Below are positions 7,921 to 17,070 of a stretch of DNA of 40,765 nucleotides, in pieces. The stretch is from Butyrivibrio sp. (GTDB taxonomy: Bacteria > Bacillota > Clostridia > Lachnospirales > Lachnospiraceae). Position numbers and translations under genes: made by a program. Under the pieces are notes generated by a model. That model saw nothing but the letters and a program-made list of their open reading frames with translations, ran no database searches and had not been told where the DNA came from. Location: contig SVGA01000029.1 in assembly GCA_015056575.1 (NCBI GenBank), forward strand, positions 1 to 40,765, written 5' to 3'. Within the stretch, counting starts at the first letter, position 1. Each line of letters begins with the position of its first letter.

Positions 7921-8889
7921 ATGAATGATTATCTTTTTAGGATTCTGATCCCGGTTCTGGTTTCGTTTTTTATCGCTGTAATTATCGGCCCCAAGGTCAT
8001 TGAGATACTAAGAAAGCTGAAAGCAAGGCAGACCGAGAGAGAAGAGGGACTTGATTCCCACCAGAAAAAGACCGGAACCCCGACAATGGGCGGTTTTATC
8101 TTCCTTATCCCTTTTGTGATAATAGGAGTTTTCTACGGCGCGTCACACAAGGAGGTCATACCGGTACTTCTTTTGACCATAGGCTTCGGGATCATTGGAT
8201 TTCTGGATGACTATATAAAGGTAGTAAGAAAGCACAATCTGGGACTTAGAGCATGGCAGAAGATACTGGCTCAGTTTGTTGTGACGGTCATATTTGCACT
8301 TTATGTTGAGTATTTCACCGATATATCCTTGGCAATGAGAGTTCCTTTTACGGACATCATGCTGGATTTCGGATTCTGGAATATACCTGTCCTGTTTTTT
8401 ATTGCCCTCGGGACTGCTAACGGCACCAACTTTACTGACGGAGTTGACGGACTTTGCGCATCGGTAACAGCTGTGGTTGCTGCATTCTTTGCTATAGCGG
8501 GGATTCACTACGGGGCAAGCGGAGCTCAGGTTATGTCTGCGGCTATGGCCGGCGCACTCCTTGGATACCTTGTTTACAACGTTTATCCGGGCAAGGTAAT
8601 GATGGGTGATACCGGATCACTTGCTATCGGCGGATTTGTTACCGGAATAGCATATGTTATGCAGATGCCCATCTTCATCGCAATTGTAGGTTTTATTTAT
8701 GCGTTGGAAGTTATTTCTGTTATCATGCAGGTTTCGTATTTTAAAATAACACATGGTAAAAGAATCTTCAGAATGGCTCCCATTCATCATCATTTTGAAA
8801 AAGGCGGCTGGTCAGAAACAAGAGTCGTAAATGTATTTACCACGGTAACGGTACTTCTGGCTCTGGTGGCATATCTGGCTATGCTGTAA
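7921..8889 (+). CDS. mraY: phospho-N-acetylmuramoyl-pentapeptide-transferase MraY
   Basis: Integral membrane enzyme that moves phospho-MurNAc-pentapeptide from UDP to undecaprenyl phosphate, making lipid I. Seen: about ten hydrophobic segments, TPTMGG near residue 55, the Asp-rich LDDYIKV, NFTDGVDGL, GDTGSLAIGG, and the HHHFEKGGWSE signature near the C-terminus. The 322-residue length is standard. It starts at an ATG preceded by GGAGAG. It follows the PBP gene by 34 nt and precedes murD by 42 nt in the same operon. Confidence 0.96.
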   Translation: MNDYLFRILIPVLVSFFIAVIIGPKVIEILRKLKARQTEREEGLDSHQKKTGTPTMGGFIFLIPFVIIGVFYGASHKEVIPVLLLTIGFGIIGFLDDYIKVVRKHNLGLRAWQKILAQFVVTVIFALYVEYFTDISLAMRVPFTDIMLDFGFWNIPVLFFIALGTANGTNFTDGVDGLCASVTAVVAAFFAIAGIHYGASGAQVMSAAMAGALLGYLVYNVYPGKVMMGDTGSLAIGGFVTGIAYVMQMPIFIAIVGFIYALEVISVIMQVSYFKITHGKRIFRMAPIHHHFEKGGWSETRVVNVFTTVTVLLALVAYLAML

Positions 8890-8931
8890 CATATAAAATA
8901 TCATCTGATAATTTAAAGAAGGTACGAGGAT

Positions 8932-10305
8932 ATGAAGAGAGATCTTAATGGAAAAAAAGTGCTTGTTATCGGATCGGGACTGTCAGGAGTGGGCTCTGTC
9001 CGGCTTCTTAACAGAGTGGGTGCTATTCCTGTAATGCTTGAGGAGAACACCAGGGTCACCGAGGAGGATATCAGAAAGAAGCTTCATGAGGAGGACAGAC
9101 AGTCAACAACCATCATCGTGGGAGAGCTTCCCGATGCTGTTCTTGATGAGATATTTCTTACTGTTCCGAGTCCTGCGGTACCTTTGGATTCACCTACGAT
9201 CCTTCGGATAAAGGAAAGAAATATTCCCATCTGGAGTGAGATAGAGCTGGCCTACAATTTCTCCAAAGGCAAAATGGTGGCTATTACCGGAACAAACGGC
9301 AAGACAACAACCACAACCCTTGTGGGAGAGATCATGAAGGCACATTTTTCTTCGGTATATGTTGTGGGTAATATCGGCGTCTCTTTTGCCGAGAGTGCTC
9401 CGGATATGACCGATGAGACCGTAACGGTGGGAGAGATCAGTTCTTTCCAGCTTGAGGCGGTTGAGAATTTCCATGCAAACGTTTCGGCAATCCTCAACAT
9501 CACTCCCGATCATCTGAACAGACATCACACCATGGAGTGTTATGCCTCCATGAAAGAAAACATCACCTGTAATGAATCAAAAGAAGATACCTGCGTCCTT
9601 AATTATGACAACGGTTATACAAGAGATTTTGGCACCAGGTGCCCTGCAAGAGTAGTGTTTTTCTCAACACAGGAGAAACTCGACGACGGATTCTACCTTG
9701 AGGGAGAAGAGATCGTCATGGGCAATCACGGCACTCCCATGCCCATCATGAATATCCATGACATGAACCTGGTGGGACTTTGCAACGTTGAAAATGTCAT
9801 GGCAGCCATTGCAATGTCCATGGCTATGGGTGTTCCGCTGTCAACGATAATAAGTGTTATACGTGATTTCAAAGCAGTTGAACACAGAATTGAGTTTGTT
9901 GCCACCAGGAAGGGAGTTGATTATTACAACGATTCCAAAGGTACCAATCCCGATGCGGCCATTCAAGGTATCAAGGCCATGAGCAAGCCTACGATCCTTA
10001 TCGGTGGAGGCTATGACAAGGGCAGCGAGTATGATGAATGGATCGAGAACTTTTGCGGCAAGGTGAAGCTTCTTGTCCTCATAGGGCAGACCAGGGAAAA
10101 GATTGCTGAGTGTGCCAAAAAGCACGGCTTTACCGACTATGTGTTCAAGGACAGCTTCGAGGAAGCTTTGGAATTCTGCAGCGAAACCGCAAAAGAGGGA
10201 GAGGCGGTGCTTCTATCTCCGGCATGCGCAAGCTGGGATATGTTCCCCAACTATGAGATCAGGGGAAAGAGATTTAAGGAGTATGTAAACAAACTTGAAA
10301 AGTAA
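8932..10305 (+). CDS. murD: UDP-N-acetylmuramoyl-L-alanine--D-glutamate ligase MurD
   Basis: Cytoplasmic ATP-dependent ligase that adds D-glutamate to UDP-MurNAc-L-Ala. Seen: N-terminal Rossmann-like part with VIGSGLSGVGSVRLL, central ATP site ITGTNGKTTTTTL, NITPDHLNRH, the EHRIE motif and YYNDSKGTNPDA, and a C-terminal LLSPACASWDMF, all Mur ligase landmarks of MurD. The 457-residue length is normal. Its last codons overlap the presumed TTG start of ftsW by 11 nt. The other Mur ligases (MurC, MurE, MurF) are not in this cluster. Confidence 0.95.
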   Translation: MKRDLNGKKVLVIGSGLSGVGSVRLLNRVGAIPVMLEENTRVTEEDIRKKLHEEDRQSTTIIVGELPDAVLDEIFLTVPSPAVPLDSPTILRIKERNIPIWSEIELAYNFSKGKMVAITGTNGKTTTTTLVGEIMKAHFSSVYVVGNIGVSFAESAPDMTDETVTVGEISSFQLEAVENFHANVSAILNITPDHLNRHHTMECYASMKENITCNESKEDTCVLNYDNGYTRDFGTRCPARVVFFSTQEKLDDGFYLEGEEIVMGNHGTPMPIMNIHDMNLVGLCNVENVMAAIAMSMAMGVPLSTIISVIRDFKAVEHRIEFVATRKGVDYYNDSKGTNPDAAIQGIKAMSKPTILIGGGYDKGSEYDEWIENFCGKVKLLVLIGQTREKIAECAKKHGFTDYVFKDSFEEALEFCSETAKEGEAVLLSPACASWDMFPNYEIRGKRFKEYVNKLEK

Positions 10306-11431
10306 ACTGTTTAAGAGGGAATCGTATATCGATTACAGTATGATATTCATCATTCTGTTTTTGCTGGCATTCGGGCTGATAATGCTTTATTCCACCAGCT
10401 CTTATGAGGCAAACCTGGATTTCGGCGATTCTGCCTATTATTTCAAGCATCAGCTTGTAATGACTCTGGCGGGATTGGTGGGAATGGTTCTGATGTCCTA
10501 CTTTCCCTACAGATTTCTTGAGAGACTGGCACTGCCCATCTACATCATCTCCGCGATATTGCTTGTGCTGATCGTTCCTTTCGGAAAGACCATCAACGGA
10601 GCCAAGAGATGGCTCAACTTCATGGGCGTATCAATTCAGCCGGCAGAGGCTGCCAAAGTGGCCACGATCATCTTTACAGCCACCATGATCATCAAGGTGA
10701 GAAAAAATCTCATGACCCTCAGGGGCTTTGGCATGACCCTGGGATTTCCCATGATCCTTGCGGGAATGGTTTATTTTCTGACAAGAAACTTAAGCTCTGC
10801 GCTTATCATCATGGGAATCGCCATCCTTATGCTGTTTGTGTCAACCCCGGGATATAAGAGATACATTGTATTTGCTGTTGCCATGCTGGGATTTGCTGCG
10901 GCTTTGGTGGCTATAATCGCCAACTCCGAGCAGACAAGCGGAATGAACTATCGATTTGAGCGTGTTCTTGCCTGGCTTGACCCAAAGGCTCACGCCAGCG
11001 GCAAAGGATTCCAGACCCTGCAGGCTTTGTATGCCATAGGCTCCGGAGGAGTTTTCGGCAAAGGCCTTGGTGAGAGTATGCAGAAGATGGGATTTATCCC
11101 CGAAGCACAGAACGATATGATCTTCTCCATCATTTGCGAGGAACTTGGGCTTTTTGGAGCAATAGCTGTTATGCTCATGTTTCTTTTGCTGATCTGGAGA
11201 CTTCTGATAGTAGCCAATAATTCCCCCGATCTTTTCGGGGCGCTTCTCGTAATAGGTGTTATGGGACATATTGCAATTCAGGTCATCCTGAATATAGCCG
11301 TGGTTACCAATACCATCCCCAACACCGGAATCACCCTTCCTTTCATCAGTTACGGAGGATCTGCGGTGGTGATCCAGCTGGCGGAGGTGGGTATTGCCCT
11401 GAATGTAGCCAGAAATATCGGCAGGGAATAA
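10295..11431 (+). CDS. ftsW: SEDS-family peptidoglycan polymerase FtsW
   Basis: Multispanning membrane glycosyltransferase that polymerises lipid II at the septum together with the class B PBP. Seen: about ten transmembrane segments, LMLYSTSSY in the first, a large extracellular loop after YRFERVLAWLDP, and the SEDS signature NTGITLPFISYGGSA close to the end. 378 residues. The start is a TTG at 10295 inside the end of murD, with AAGGAG 13 nt upstream; the next in-frame ATG (10340) would cut into the first membrane segment, so the TTG is preferred with moderate certainty. It could be RodA by sequence alone, but the dcw context favours FtsW. Confidence 0.92.
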   Translation: MKSKLFKRESYIDYSMIFIILFLLAFGLIMLYSTSSYEANLDFGDSAYYFKHQLVMTLAGLVGMVLMSYFPYRFLERLALPIYIISAILLVLIVPFGKTINGAKRWLNFMGVSIQPAEAAKVATIIFTATMIIKVRKNLMTLRGFGMTLGFPMILAGMVYFLTRNLSSALIIMGIAILMLFVSTPGYKRYIVFAVAMLGFAAALVAIIANSEQTSGMNYRFERVLAWLDPKAHASGKGFQTLQALYAIGSGGVFGKGLGESMQKMGFIPEAQNDMIFSIICEELGLFGAIAVMLMFLLLIWRLLIVANNSPDLFGALLVIGVMGHIAIQVILNIAVVTNTIPNTGITLPFISYGGSAVVIQLAEVGIALNVARNIGRE

Positions 11432-11437
11432 GCAGAC

Positions 11438-12277
11438 ATGGCAAAACGCAGAAAGAGAGTAAGAAAAAGAGAATACTCGGAGTACAGTCCGGGATTTGGG
11501 GAGCGACTTAAGGATTTTCATCCCTTCAGGGGATTGGGGAAATCTCTTTTTCTCCATAAGAGCCTGTATATCATATTCGGAACCCTGATCCTGCTGCTTA
11601 TCATTGCAGCTGTTATTTTCGGCCGTATAAGCGACAAGTACGAGATCAAGAACATCTATGTTACCGGCAATACCCATTACGAGGATAAAGAGATAGTGGA
11701 TATGGTGCTTTCGGATAAGCTGAGCCGAAATTCCCTCTATCTGTCCTTTAAGTACAGGGATAAGAGCATAGACAGCATTCCCTTTATTGAGAAGATGGAT
11801 GTGGATATACTGTCACCGGACACCGTCAGGATCAATGTCTATGAGAAGGCTATAGCCGGATATCTTTCCTATCTCGGAAGGTATATGTACTTTGACAGGG
11901 AAGGAATAGTTGTCGAGAGTTCCACGGAGCCCTCGGACAATGTTCCGGAGGTTATGGGACTTAGCTTTGATTACATCATCATGCATGAGAAGCTCCCCAT
12001 AGACAACGAGAACGTATTTGAGGAGATACTTGATATCACTCAGCTGATGGATAAGTACGACCTTGATGCCGACAAGATATTTTTTGACAGTGATTACAAT
12101 GTGTATCTGTATTTCGGTGCCATAGAGGTTTCACTGGGTACGGAGGAGTACATTGACGAAAAGATCATACAGCTCCGATACATCCTTCCGAATCTGGAAG
12201 GAAAGAGCGGAATCCTTGAAATGAAGGACTTCGATATCGATACGAAAAACGTCACGTTTGAAGAAAAAAGTCATTGA
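11438..12277 (+). CDS. ftsQ: cell division protein FtsQ/DivIB
   Basis: Bitopic divisome protein that binds FtsL/DivIC and transmits the activation signal for septal synthesis. Seen: a very basic N-terminus (KRRKRVRKRE), one transmembrane segment at about 43-65, then a POTRA domain beginning IKNIYVTGNTHY and the FtsQ beta domain with INVYEKAIAGYL and YFDREGIVVE. 279 residues. The ATG lies 6 nt after the ftsW stop. In many relatives murG or murB stands between ftsW and ftsQ; here the genes are directly adjacent. Confidence 0.9.
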   Translation: MAKRRKRVRKREYSEYSPGFGERLKDFHPFRGLGKSLFLHKSLYIIFGTLILLLIIAAVIFGRISDKYEIKNIYVTGNTHYEDKEIVDMVLSDKLSRNSLYLSFKYRDKSIDSIPFIEKMDVDILSPDTVRINVYEKAIAGYLSYLGRYMYFDREGIVVESSTEPSDNVPEVMGLSFDYIIMHEKLPIDNENVFEEILDITQLMDKYDLDADKIFFDSDYNVYLYFGAIEVSLGTEEYIDEKIIQLRYILPNLEGKSGILEMKDFDIDTKNVTFEEKSH

Positions 12278-12317
12278 ATTGTCTGTAAACTGATGAAAAT
12301 TTTATAAAAAAAACGTG

Positions 12318-12346
12318 TTGATAATTAAACAAAAAAATCGTATCAT
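12318..12346 (+). promoter_or_regulatory. ftsZ promoter
   Basis: TTGATA at 12318-12323, exactly 17 nt of A-rich spacer, and TATCAT at 12341-12346 in the gap between ftsQ and ftsZ. It allows ftsZ to be made independently of the upstream dcw transcript. Confidence 0.85.
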
Positions 12347-12386
12347 AGGTAAAGGAGTTTATGAGGTATGTGAAGGAGGAGTAGTT

Positions 12387-13616
12387 TTGCTGGAAATCAA
12401 GAACGATGCTGAATCTGCATGCAAAATCATCGTAGTCGGGGTCGGTGGTGCAGGTAATAATGCTGTTAATAGAATGGTAGATGAGAATATTACCGGTGTT
12501 GAGTTCATCGGTATAAATACTGATAAACAGGCACTTCAGCTCTGCAAAGCGCCTAAGCTCTTACAGATCGGTGAGAAGCTTACAAAGGGTCTCGGAGCCG
12601 GGGCCAAGCCTGAAATCGGACAGAAGGCAGCTGAAGAGAGTTCGGAAGAGATTTCTGCAGCTCTTAAGGGAGCGGATATGGTTTTTGTTACCTGTGGTAT
12701 GGGTGGCGGAACCGGAACCGGTGCAGCTCCTATCGTTGCCAAGCTTGCCAAAGAGATGGGAATCCTGACTGTAGGCGTTGTAACAAAGCCTTTCAGTTTT
12801 GAAGCTCGTGTTCGTATGCAGAACGCTATGCTTGGAATCCAGAATATTAAGACCAATGTAGATACGCTTATTGTCATCCCGAATGATAAGCTTCTCCAGA
12901 TAGTTGACAGACGTACAACTATGCCCGATGCCCTCAAGAAAGCCGATGAGGTTCTTCAGCAGGCTGTTCAGGGTATTACAGACCTTATCAATGTACCTGC
13001 TGTTATCAACCTTGATTTTGCGGATGTTCAGACCGTAATGAAGGACAAGGGAATTGCCCATATCGGTATCGGAAGCGGCAAGGGCGACGACAAGGCATCA
13101 GACGCCGTTAAGATGGCGGTTGAGTCTCCTCTTCTTGAGACCAAGGTCAACGGAGCAACAGACGTAATAATCAATATTTCCGGTGATATCACTCTTAATG
13201 ATGCACAGGAAGCATCCGATTATGTTCGTGGACTTGCAGGTGATGATGTAAACGTTATCTTCGGTGCTATGTACGATGAGAGCAAGACAGACTCATGTTC
13301 TGTTACTGTTATTGCTACAGGTATTGATGATAAGGCTAATGTGGCACCTCAGCCCAAGGCTGCTACTGCTACAGCAACCTCTACACCTACTCCTGCAGCT
13401 GCAACCGTTACTCCTGTTCAGCAGGTGGTTACACCGGGCACAACAACTACTGCGCAGGCAGCTGAGCCCAAGATCATGACTCTTGGAACACCGGCAGCTG
13501 ATCAGCCCGCTACATCATCAGCTACAAGGCCTCTTGGCGGAATCTCAAGACCTACCGTTACTTCTTCGGTAGAGCCAAGATCTCTCAAGATTCCTGATTT
13601 CTTACAGAGAAAATAA
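12387..13616 (+). CDS. ftsZ: cell division GTPase FtsZ
   Basis: Tubulin-like GTPase that polymerises into the cytokinetic ring. Seen: [13 protein letters not shown] near the N-terminus, the tubulin signature [12 protein letters not shown], the NLDFADV (T7 loop) region, a long Ala/Thr/Pro-rich linker, and the conserved C-terminal peptide [10 protein letters not shown] that binds FtsA, SepF or similar partners. 409 residues. The start is a TTG at 12387 with AGGAGG 7 nt upstream, giving the N-terminus MLEIKND; frames upstream run through the promoter and are not coding. Transcription probably comes both from the dcw operon and from its own promoter at 12318, and ends at the terminator at 13634. 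Confidence 0.97.
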   Translation: MLEIKNDAESACKIIVVGVGGAGNNAVNRMVDENITGVEFIGINTDKQALQLCKAPKLLQIGEKLTKGLGAGAKPEIGQKAAEESSEEISAALKGADMVFVTCGMGGGTGTGAAPIVAKLAKEMGILTVGVVTKPFSFEARVRMQNAMLGIQNIKTNVDTLIVIPNDKLLQIVDRRTTMPDALKKADEVLQQAVQGITDLINVPAVINLDFADVQTVMKDKGIAHIGIGSGKGDDKASDAVKMAVESPLLETKVNGATDVIINISGDITLNDAQEASDYVRGLAGDDVNVIFGAMYDESKTDSCSVTVIATGIDDKANVAPQPKAATATATSTPTPAAATVTPVQQVVTPGTTTTAQAAEPKIMTLGTPAADQPATSSATRPLGGISRPTVTSSVEPRSLKIPDFLQRK

Positions 13617-13633
13617 TGAAACAGACTATTTCG

Positions 13634-13664
13634 GCCCTCTGCCCAAAGTGCAGAGGGCTTTTTT
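13634..13664 (+). terminator. ftsZ terminator
   Basis: GCCCTCTGC at 13634-13642 pairs perfectly with GCAGAGGGC at 13650-13658 over a 7-nt loop, followed by six T. It closes the dcw cluster. Confidence 0.95.
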
Positions 13665-13709
13665 AATTGAATTAACCCAATATTATATAGAAAAAAACGA
13701 AAAACAATG

Positions 13710-13756
13710 ATACAATTATTTGTGGAGTGGTATTTTTGTTACACAGTATGTTGTGG
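13710..13756 (+). promoter_or_regulatory. two NrdR-box-like operators over the nrdR promoter
   Basis: The published NrdR box consensus is ACACWATATMTWGTGT. At 13741-13756 the sequence fits it at 13 of 16 positions (ACAC at the left, TTGTG at the right), and at 13710-13725 a weaker copy fits at 11 of 16. The two starts are 31 bp apart, the three-turn spacing typical of NrdR box pairs. The first box covers an extended -10 (TGA-TACAAT, 13711-13716), so binding there should block transcription of nrdR itself. Confidence 0.6.
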
Positions 13757-13787
13757 ACATATCATCATATAAAGCGGAGGATAAGCT

Positions 13788-14300
13788 ATGAAATGCCCTT
13801 TTTGCGGTAAAGACGACACCAGAGTAATTGATTCAAGGCCTGCTGATGAGAATACTTCCATCAGAAGACGAAGAGTTTGCGATTCCTGCGGAAAGCGCTT
13901 TACCACCTATGAGAAGGTTGAGACAATACCGCTTATCGTAATCAAGAAGGGTGATGTTCGTGAGCCCTATGACCGCGCCAAGATTGAAGCCGGTGTATTC
14001 AGAGCCTGCCACAAGAGGCCTGTAAGTGCTGAGCAGATAACCAAGATAGTTGATGCTGTCGAGACTGAAGTCTTCAATATGGAACAGAAAGAGATCCCTT
14101 CCCGTGCCATCGGTGAGATAGTAATGGACAAGATGAAGAACCTGGATCCTGTTGCATATGTAAGATTTGCATCTGTTTACAGAGAATTTAAAGATGTAAA
14201 TACGTTTATGGATGAGCTCAAAACGGTGCTTAAAAAAGAGGCAGAGGGCACAATTACCGATACTACAGATAAGAGCACACCTCTTCTTAAAAATCAATAA
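13788..14300 (+). CDS. nrdR: transcriptional repressor NrdR
   Basis: Zinc-ribbon and ATP-cone repressor of ribonucleotide reductase genes; it senses ATP/dATP and binds paired NrdR boxes. Seen: zinc ligands C3, C6, C31 and C34, the Arg-rich RRRR stretch between them, FTTYEKVE, and the ATP-cone from about residue 49 with REPYDRAKIEAG, ending near 139. 170 residues, slightly longer than most because of a polar tail. The ribosome site is GGAGG before the ATG. It lies between the ftsZ terminator and its own terminator at 14312 and is preceded by likely NrdR boxes, which suggests autoregulation. No nrd structural gene is in the window. Confidence 0.95.
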   Translation: MKCPFCGKDDTRVIDSRPADENTSIRRRRVCDSCGKRFTTYEKVETIPLIVIKKGDVREPYDRAKIEAGVFRACHKRPVSAEQITKIVDAVETEVFNMEQKEIPSRAIGEIVMDKMKNLDPVAYVRFASVYREFKDVNTFMDELKTVLKKEAEGTITDTTDKSTPLLKNQ

Positions 14301-14311
14301 GTGTGATTTTA

Positions 14312-14349
14312 AACCCGGGTCAAGCATTATTTGACCTGGGTTATTTCTT
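14312..14349 (+). terminator. terminator after nrdR
   Basis: AACCCGGGTCAA at 14312-14323 pairs with TTGACCTGGGTT at 14331-14342 (one G-U pair), followed by the T-rich ATTTCTT. The T run is interrupted, so strength is uncertain. It abuts the next promoter. Confidence 0.7.
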
Positions 14350-14376
14350 GACATCTCATTAACAAAGCCTTATATT
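14348..14376 (+). promoter_or_regulatory. promoter of the first peptide/nickel-family ABC operon
   Basis: Perfect TTGACA at 14348-14353, 17-nt spacer, TATATT at 14371-14376. The leader that follows (14377-14465) contains a small hairpin, TGCCGA with TCGGCA near 14408-14431, and ends in AGGAGG. Confidence 0.85.
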
Positions 14377-14465
14377 TCTCTTGTGGCACATTCGTGTCAT
14401 GAGGCTTTGCCGATTCTGATTCTCTTCGGCAGTCAAACAATTTAATATAGGAGGAAGATTTTAAC

Positions 14466-16085
14466 ATGATTAAGAGGAGTTTTATGAAAAAGAAAGGAAC
14501 TTCGCTTCTGATGGTCGTGTTAACAACGCTGACTATTGCATTGAGCGGATGCTCAAGCGACAAGGCAGGGGATTCCGCTGATGTGAGTGAAGCCAATCAG
14601 ACCGGCACTGAAGCAGTGACCGAGGCACAGACCGAGACACAGGCTGAAGACACTACACAGACTACGGATAATCTTTCTAAGCTTATCGTTGGTATACCTC
14701 AGGATATCGACGGACTTGACCCCCACAATTCAACAGGGGCAGGAACCAGAGAGGTATTTTACAACATCTTCGAAGGCCTTGTTAAGGCTGACGAGAACGG
14801 TAATCTTAACCCCGCTGTAGCCAGTGATTACACAATCTCAGATGACAGTACGGTTTATTCCTTCACATTGAGGGATGGAATCAAGTTCCATGATGGAAGT
14901 CCGGTTACAGTAGAGGATATCAAATATTCTCTTGAGCGCAACATGGGCGTAGACGGCAGCGAGCCGCTCATCAAAGCTTATTCCAAAATTGACAGTGTTA
15001 ATATTATTGATGACAAAAATGTAGAGGTAGTGCTTAAGGAGGCAGATTCTGACTTCCTTACTCAGCTTACGGTTGCTATCATTCCCGCAGCCAACGAGCA
15101 TCCGGAGACTACCCCCATAGGAACGGGTCCTTACAAGTACGTTTCAAGCTCACCCCAGGAGAATTTCGTTGTTACAAGATTTGACGATTACTGGGGACAG
15201 CCCGCATACATCAAGGATGTGGTATTTAAGATCGAATCCAACATGGATGCCATTGTTATGGACCTTGAGGGCGGCTCGATCGATATGATGGCTCGTGTGA
15301 CCAGCACACAGGCGGCACAGCTTTCAGACAAGTTTGAGGTATATGAGGGAACAATGAACCTTGTTCAGGCCCTTTACCTTAACAACGACGTGAAGCCCTT
15401 TGACGATGTAAGAGTACGTCAGGCTCTTTGCTACGCAGTTAATCCCCAGGAGATCATGGACTTTGTATCGGACGGTGCCGGCACAGAGATTGGCAGTGCC
15501 ATGTTCCCTGCATTTACAAAATATTATATGCCTGAGCTTAATGACACTTACAACACAGACATTGATAAAGCGAAGGCTCTTTTGGCCGAGGCAGGATATC
15601 CTGACGGATTTGAGTTCACTATTACTGTAGCGTCCAACTATGGACAGCATGTGGATACAGCACAGGTTATTGCTGAGGAGCTTAAGGCTATCGGCGTTAA
15701 TGCCAAGATCCAGGAGATTGAGTGGAATTCATGGGTAAGCGATGTTTACACAGACAGGAAATTTGAGGCAACAGTAGTGGGTATCGATGCTTCTACACTT
15801 TCTGCATCAGCTTTGCTTTCAAGATATGTATCGGATTCAGGCAAGAACTTTGTGAACTTCAAGAGCGATGCCTATGATACAGCTTATGCCAACGCCCAGT
15901 CATCCAACGATGATGCCACAAAGACAGAGTACTACAAGGAGTGCGAGACCATCCTTTCACAGGAGGCAGCAAGCGTATATATTCAGGATCTTCCTGAGTT
16001 TGTGGTTCTCAACAAGAAGTTTACGGGATATAAGTTCTTCCCGCTTTATGTTCAGGATATTGCAAGCATAAAGCCTGCAAACTGA
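14466..16085 (+). CDS. ABC transporter substrate-binding lipoprotein (peptide/nickel family, SBP_bac_5)
   Basis: Extracytoplasmic ligand-binding lipoprotein of a peptide/nickel-type importer. Seen: signal peptide with lipobox LSGC and lipidation Cys at residue 29, an acidic Thr/Gln/Glu linker to about 70, then the family 5 fold: DPHNSTGAGTREVFYNIFEGL, YSFTLRDGIKFHDGSPVT, TPIGTGPYKYV, VRQALCYAVNPQEI. 539 residues. The ATG at 14466 has AGGAGG 11 nt upstream; an alternative ATG at 14484 with GAGGAG close by would give a more typical lipoprotein start, so the exact start is open. It heads a five-gene operon with two permeases and two ATPases. Ligand not deducible: peptide, metal chelate or opine are all possible. 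Confidence 0.9.
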   Translation: MIKRSFMKKKGTSLLMVVLTTLTIALSGCSSDKAGDSADVSEANQTGTEAVTEAQTETQAEDTTQTTDNLSKLIVGIPQDIDGLDPHNSTGAGTREVFYNIFEGLVKADENGNLNPAVASDYTISDDSTVYSFTLRDGIKFHDGSPVTVEDIKYSLERNMGVDGSEPLIKAYSKIDSVNIIDDKNVEVVLKEADSDFLTQLTVAIIPAANEHPETTPIGTGPYKYVSSSPQENFVVTRFDDYWGQPAYIKDVVFKIESNMDAIVMDLEGGSIDMMARVTSTQAAQLSDKFEVYEGTMNLVQALYLNNDVKPFDDVRVRQALCYAVNPQEIMDFVSDGAGTEIGSAMFPAFTKYYMPELNDTYNTDIDKAKALLAEAGYPDGFEFTITVASNYGQHVDTAQVIAEELKAIGVNAKIQEIEWNSWVSDVYTDRKFEATVVGIDASTLSASALLSRYVSDSGKNFVNFKSDAYDTAYANAQSSNDDATKTEYYKECETILSQEAASVYIQDLPEFVVLNKKFTGYKFFPLYVQDIASIKPAN

Positions 16086-16128
16086 TAGAAACACCTTAAT
16101 ATCAATTTATCATGCGAGGTTTATGCAT

Positions 16129-17070
16129 ATGAAATATACACTTAAAAAGTTTGTTAGTATGATCGTGACTTTGATAGTGGTTTCATTATGCGTATTCCTC
16201 GCATTTAACGTTTTGCCGGGAGATCCGGCTGTGAGGATGCTGGGACTTGAGGCATCCCCGGAGCTTATTGCCCAGACTCGTGAGCAGATGGGACTTAACG
16301 ATCCGTTTATTGTAAGATATTTCAGATGGTTTATCGCTTTTATTCAGGGAGATTTGGGGACCTCCTACAGCTACAGCGTTCCTGTGGCAGGGCTTGTAGC
16401 CAATAAGATCCCCATTACACTGACAATGGGCCTTATGGCCTTTGTCATTACGGTTTTGATATCTATTCCTCTGGGAATCATCACCGCCAAGTATGAGAAT
16501 AGTATCCTGGACAGGATTATCAATGCTATTAATCAGATCGTTATGGCGATCCCGCATTTCTTTTCCGGAATCCTCATAACCTTTGTTTTCGGACTCATTT
16601 TGCGGATATTTACTCCCGGAGGCTTTGTTTCATATACGGAGGACATGGGAAGGTTTATAAGATATCTTTTCTTCCCGTCACTGGCAGTAGCGCTTCCCAA
16701 GATCTCCATGACTGTGAAGATGCTAAGGGGAAGCCTTATAGATGAGGCTGCCAAAGATTACACAAGAACAGCCTACAGCCGAGGCAATAACACCAACGGA
16801 GTGCTTTACAGGCATGTACTTAAGAATGCAATGATACCGGTTATCACCTTCCTTGGCATGGCCCTGGCGGACATGGTTGCCGGAAGTATCGTAATAGAGC
16901 AGGTCTTCAGTATCCCCGGGATATCAAGGATTCTTTTGACCAGCATAAGCAACAGGGATTATCCGGTGGTAGAAGCCATTATCATGGGCATCGCAGTGAT
17001 AGTAATTGTTGTGAACTTTGTGGTGGATATTATCTACAGGATTGTAGACCCCAGGATTGGAATCGAGTAA
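16129..17070 (+). CDS. ABC transporter permease (DppB/NikB type)
   Basis: First membrane subunit of the importer. Seen: YTLKKFVSMIVTLIVVSLCVFLAFNVLPGDPA at the N-terminus (typical DppB opening), about six transmembrane segments, and the permease coupling motif with EAAKDYTRTAYSRG followed by HVLKNAMIPVITFLG. It ends with VDIIYRIVDPRIGIE, also typical. 313 residues from the ATG at 16129; a second ATG at 16123 is only 3 nt from the GAGG ribosome site, so 16129 is preferred. Its stop codon is immediately followed by the ATG of the next permease. Confidence 0.92.
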   Translation: MKYTLKKFVSMIVTLIVVSLCVFLAFNVLPGDPAVRMLGLEASPELIAQTREQMGLNDPFIVRYFRWFIAFIQGDLGTSYSYSVPVAGLVANKIPITLTMGLMAFVITVLISIPLGIITAKYENSILDRIINAINQIVMAIPHFFSGILITFVFGLILRIFTPGGFVSYTEDMGRFIRYLFFPSLAVALPKISMTVKMLRGSLIDEAAKDYTRTAYSRGNNTNGVLYRHVLKNAMIPVITFLGMALADMVAGSIVIEQVFSIPGISRILLTSISNRDYPVVEAIIMGIAVIVIVVNFVVDIIYRIVDPRIGIE

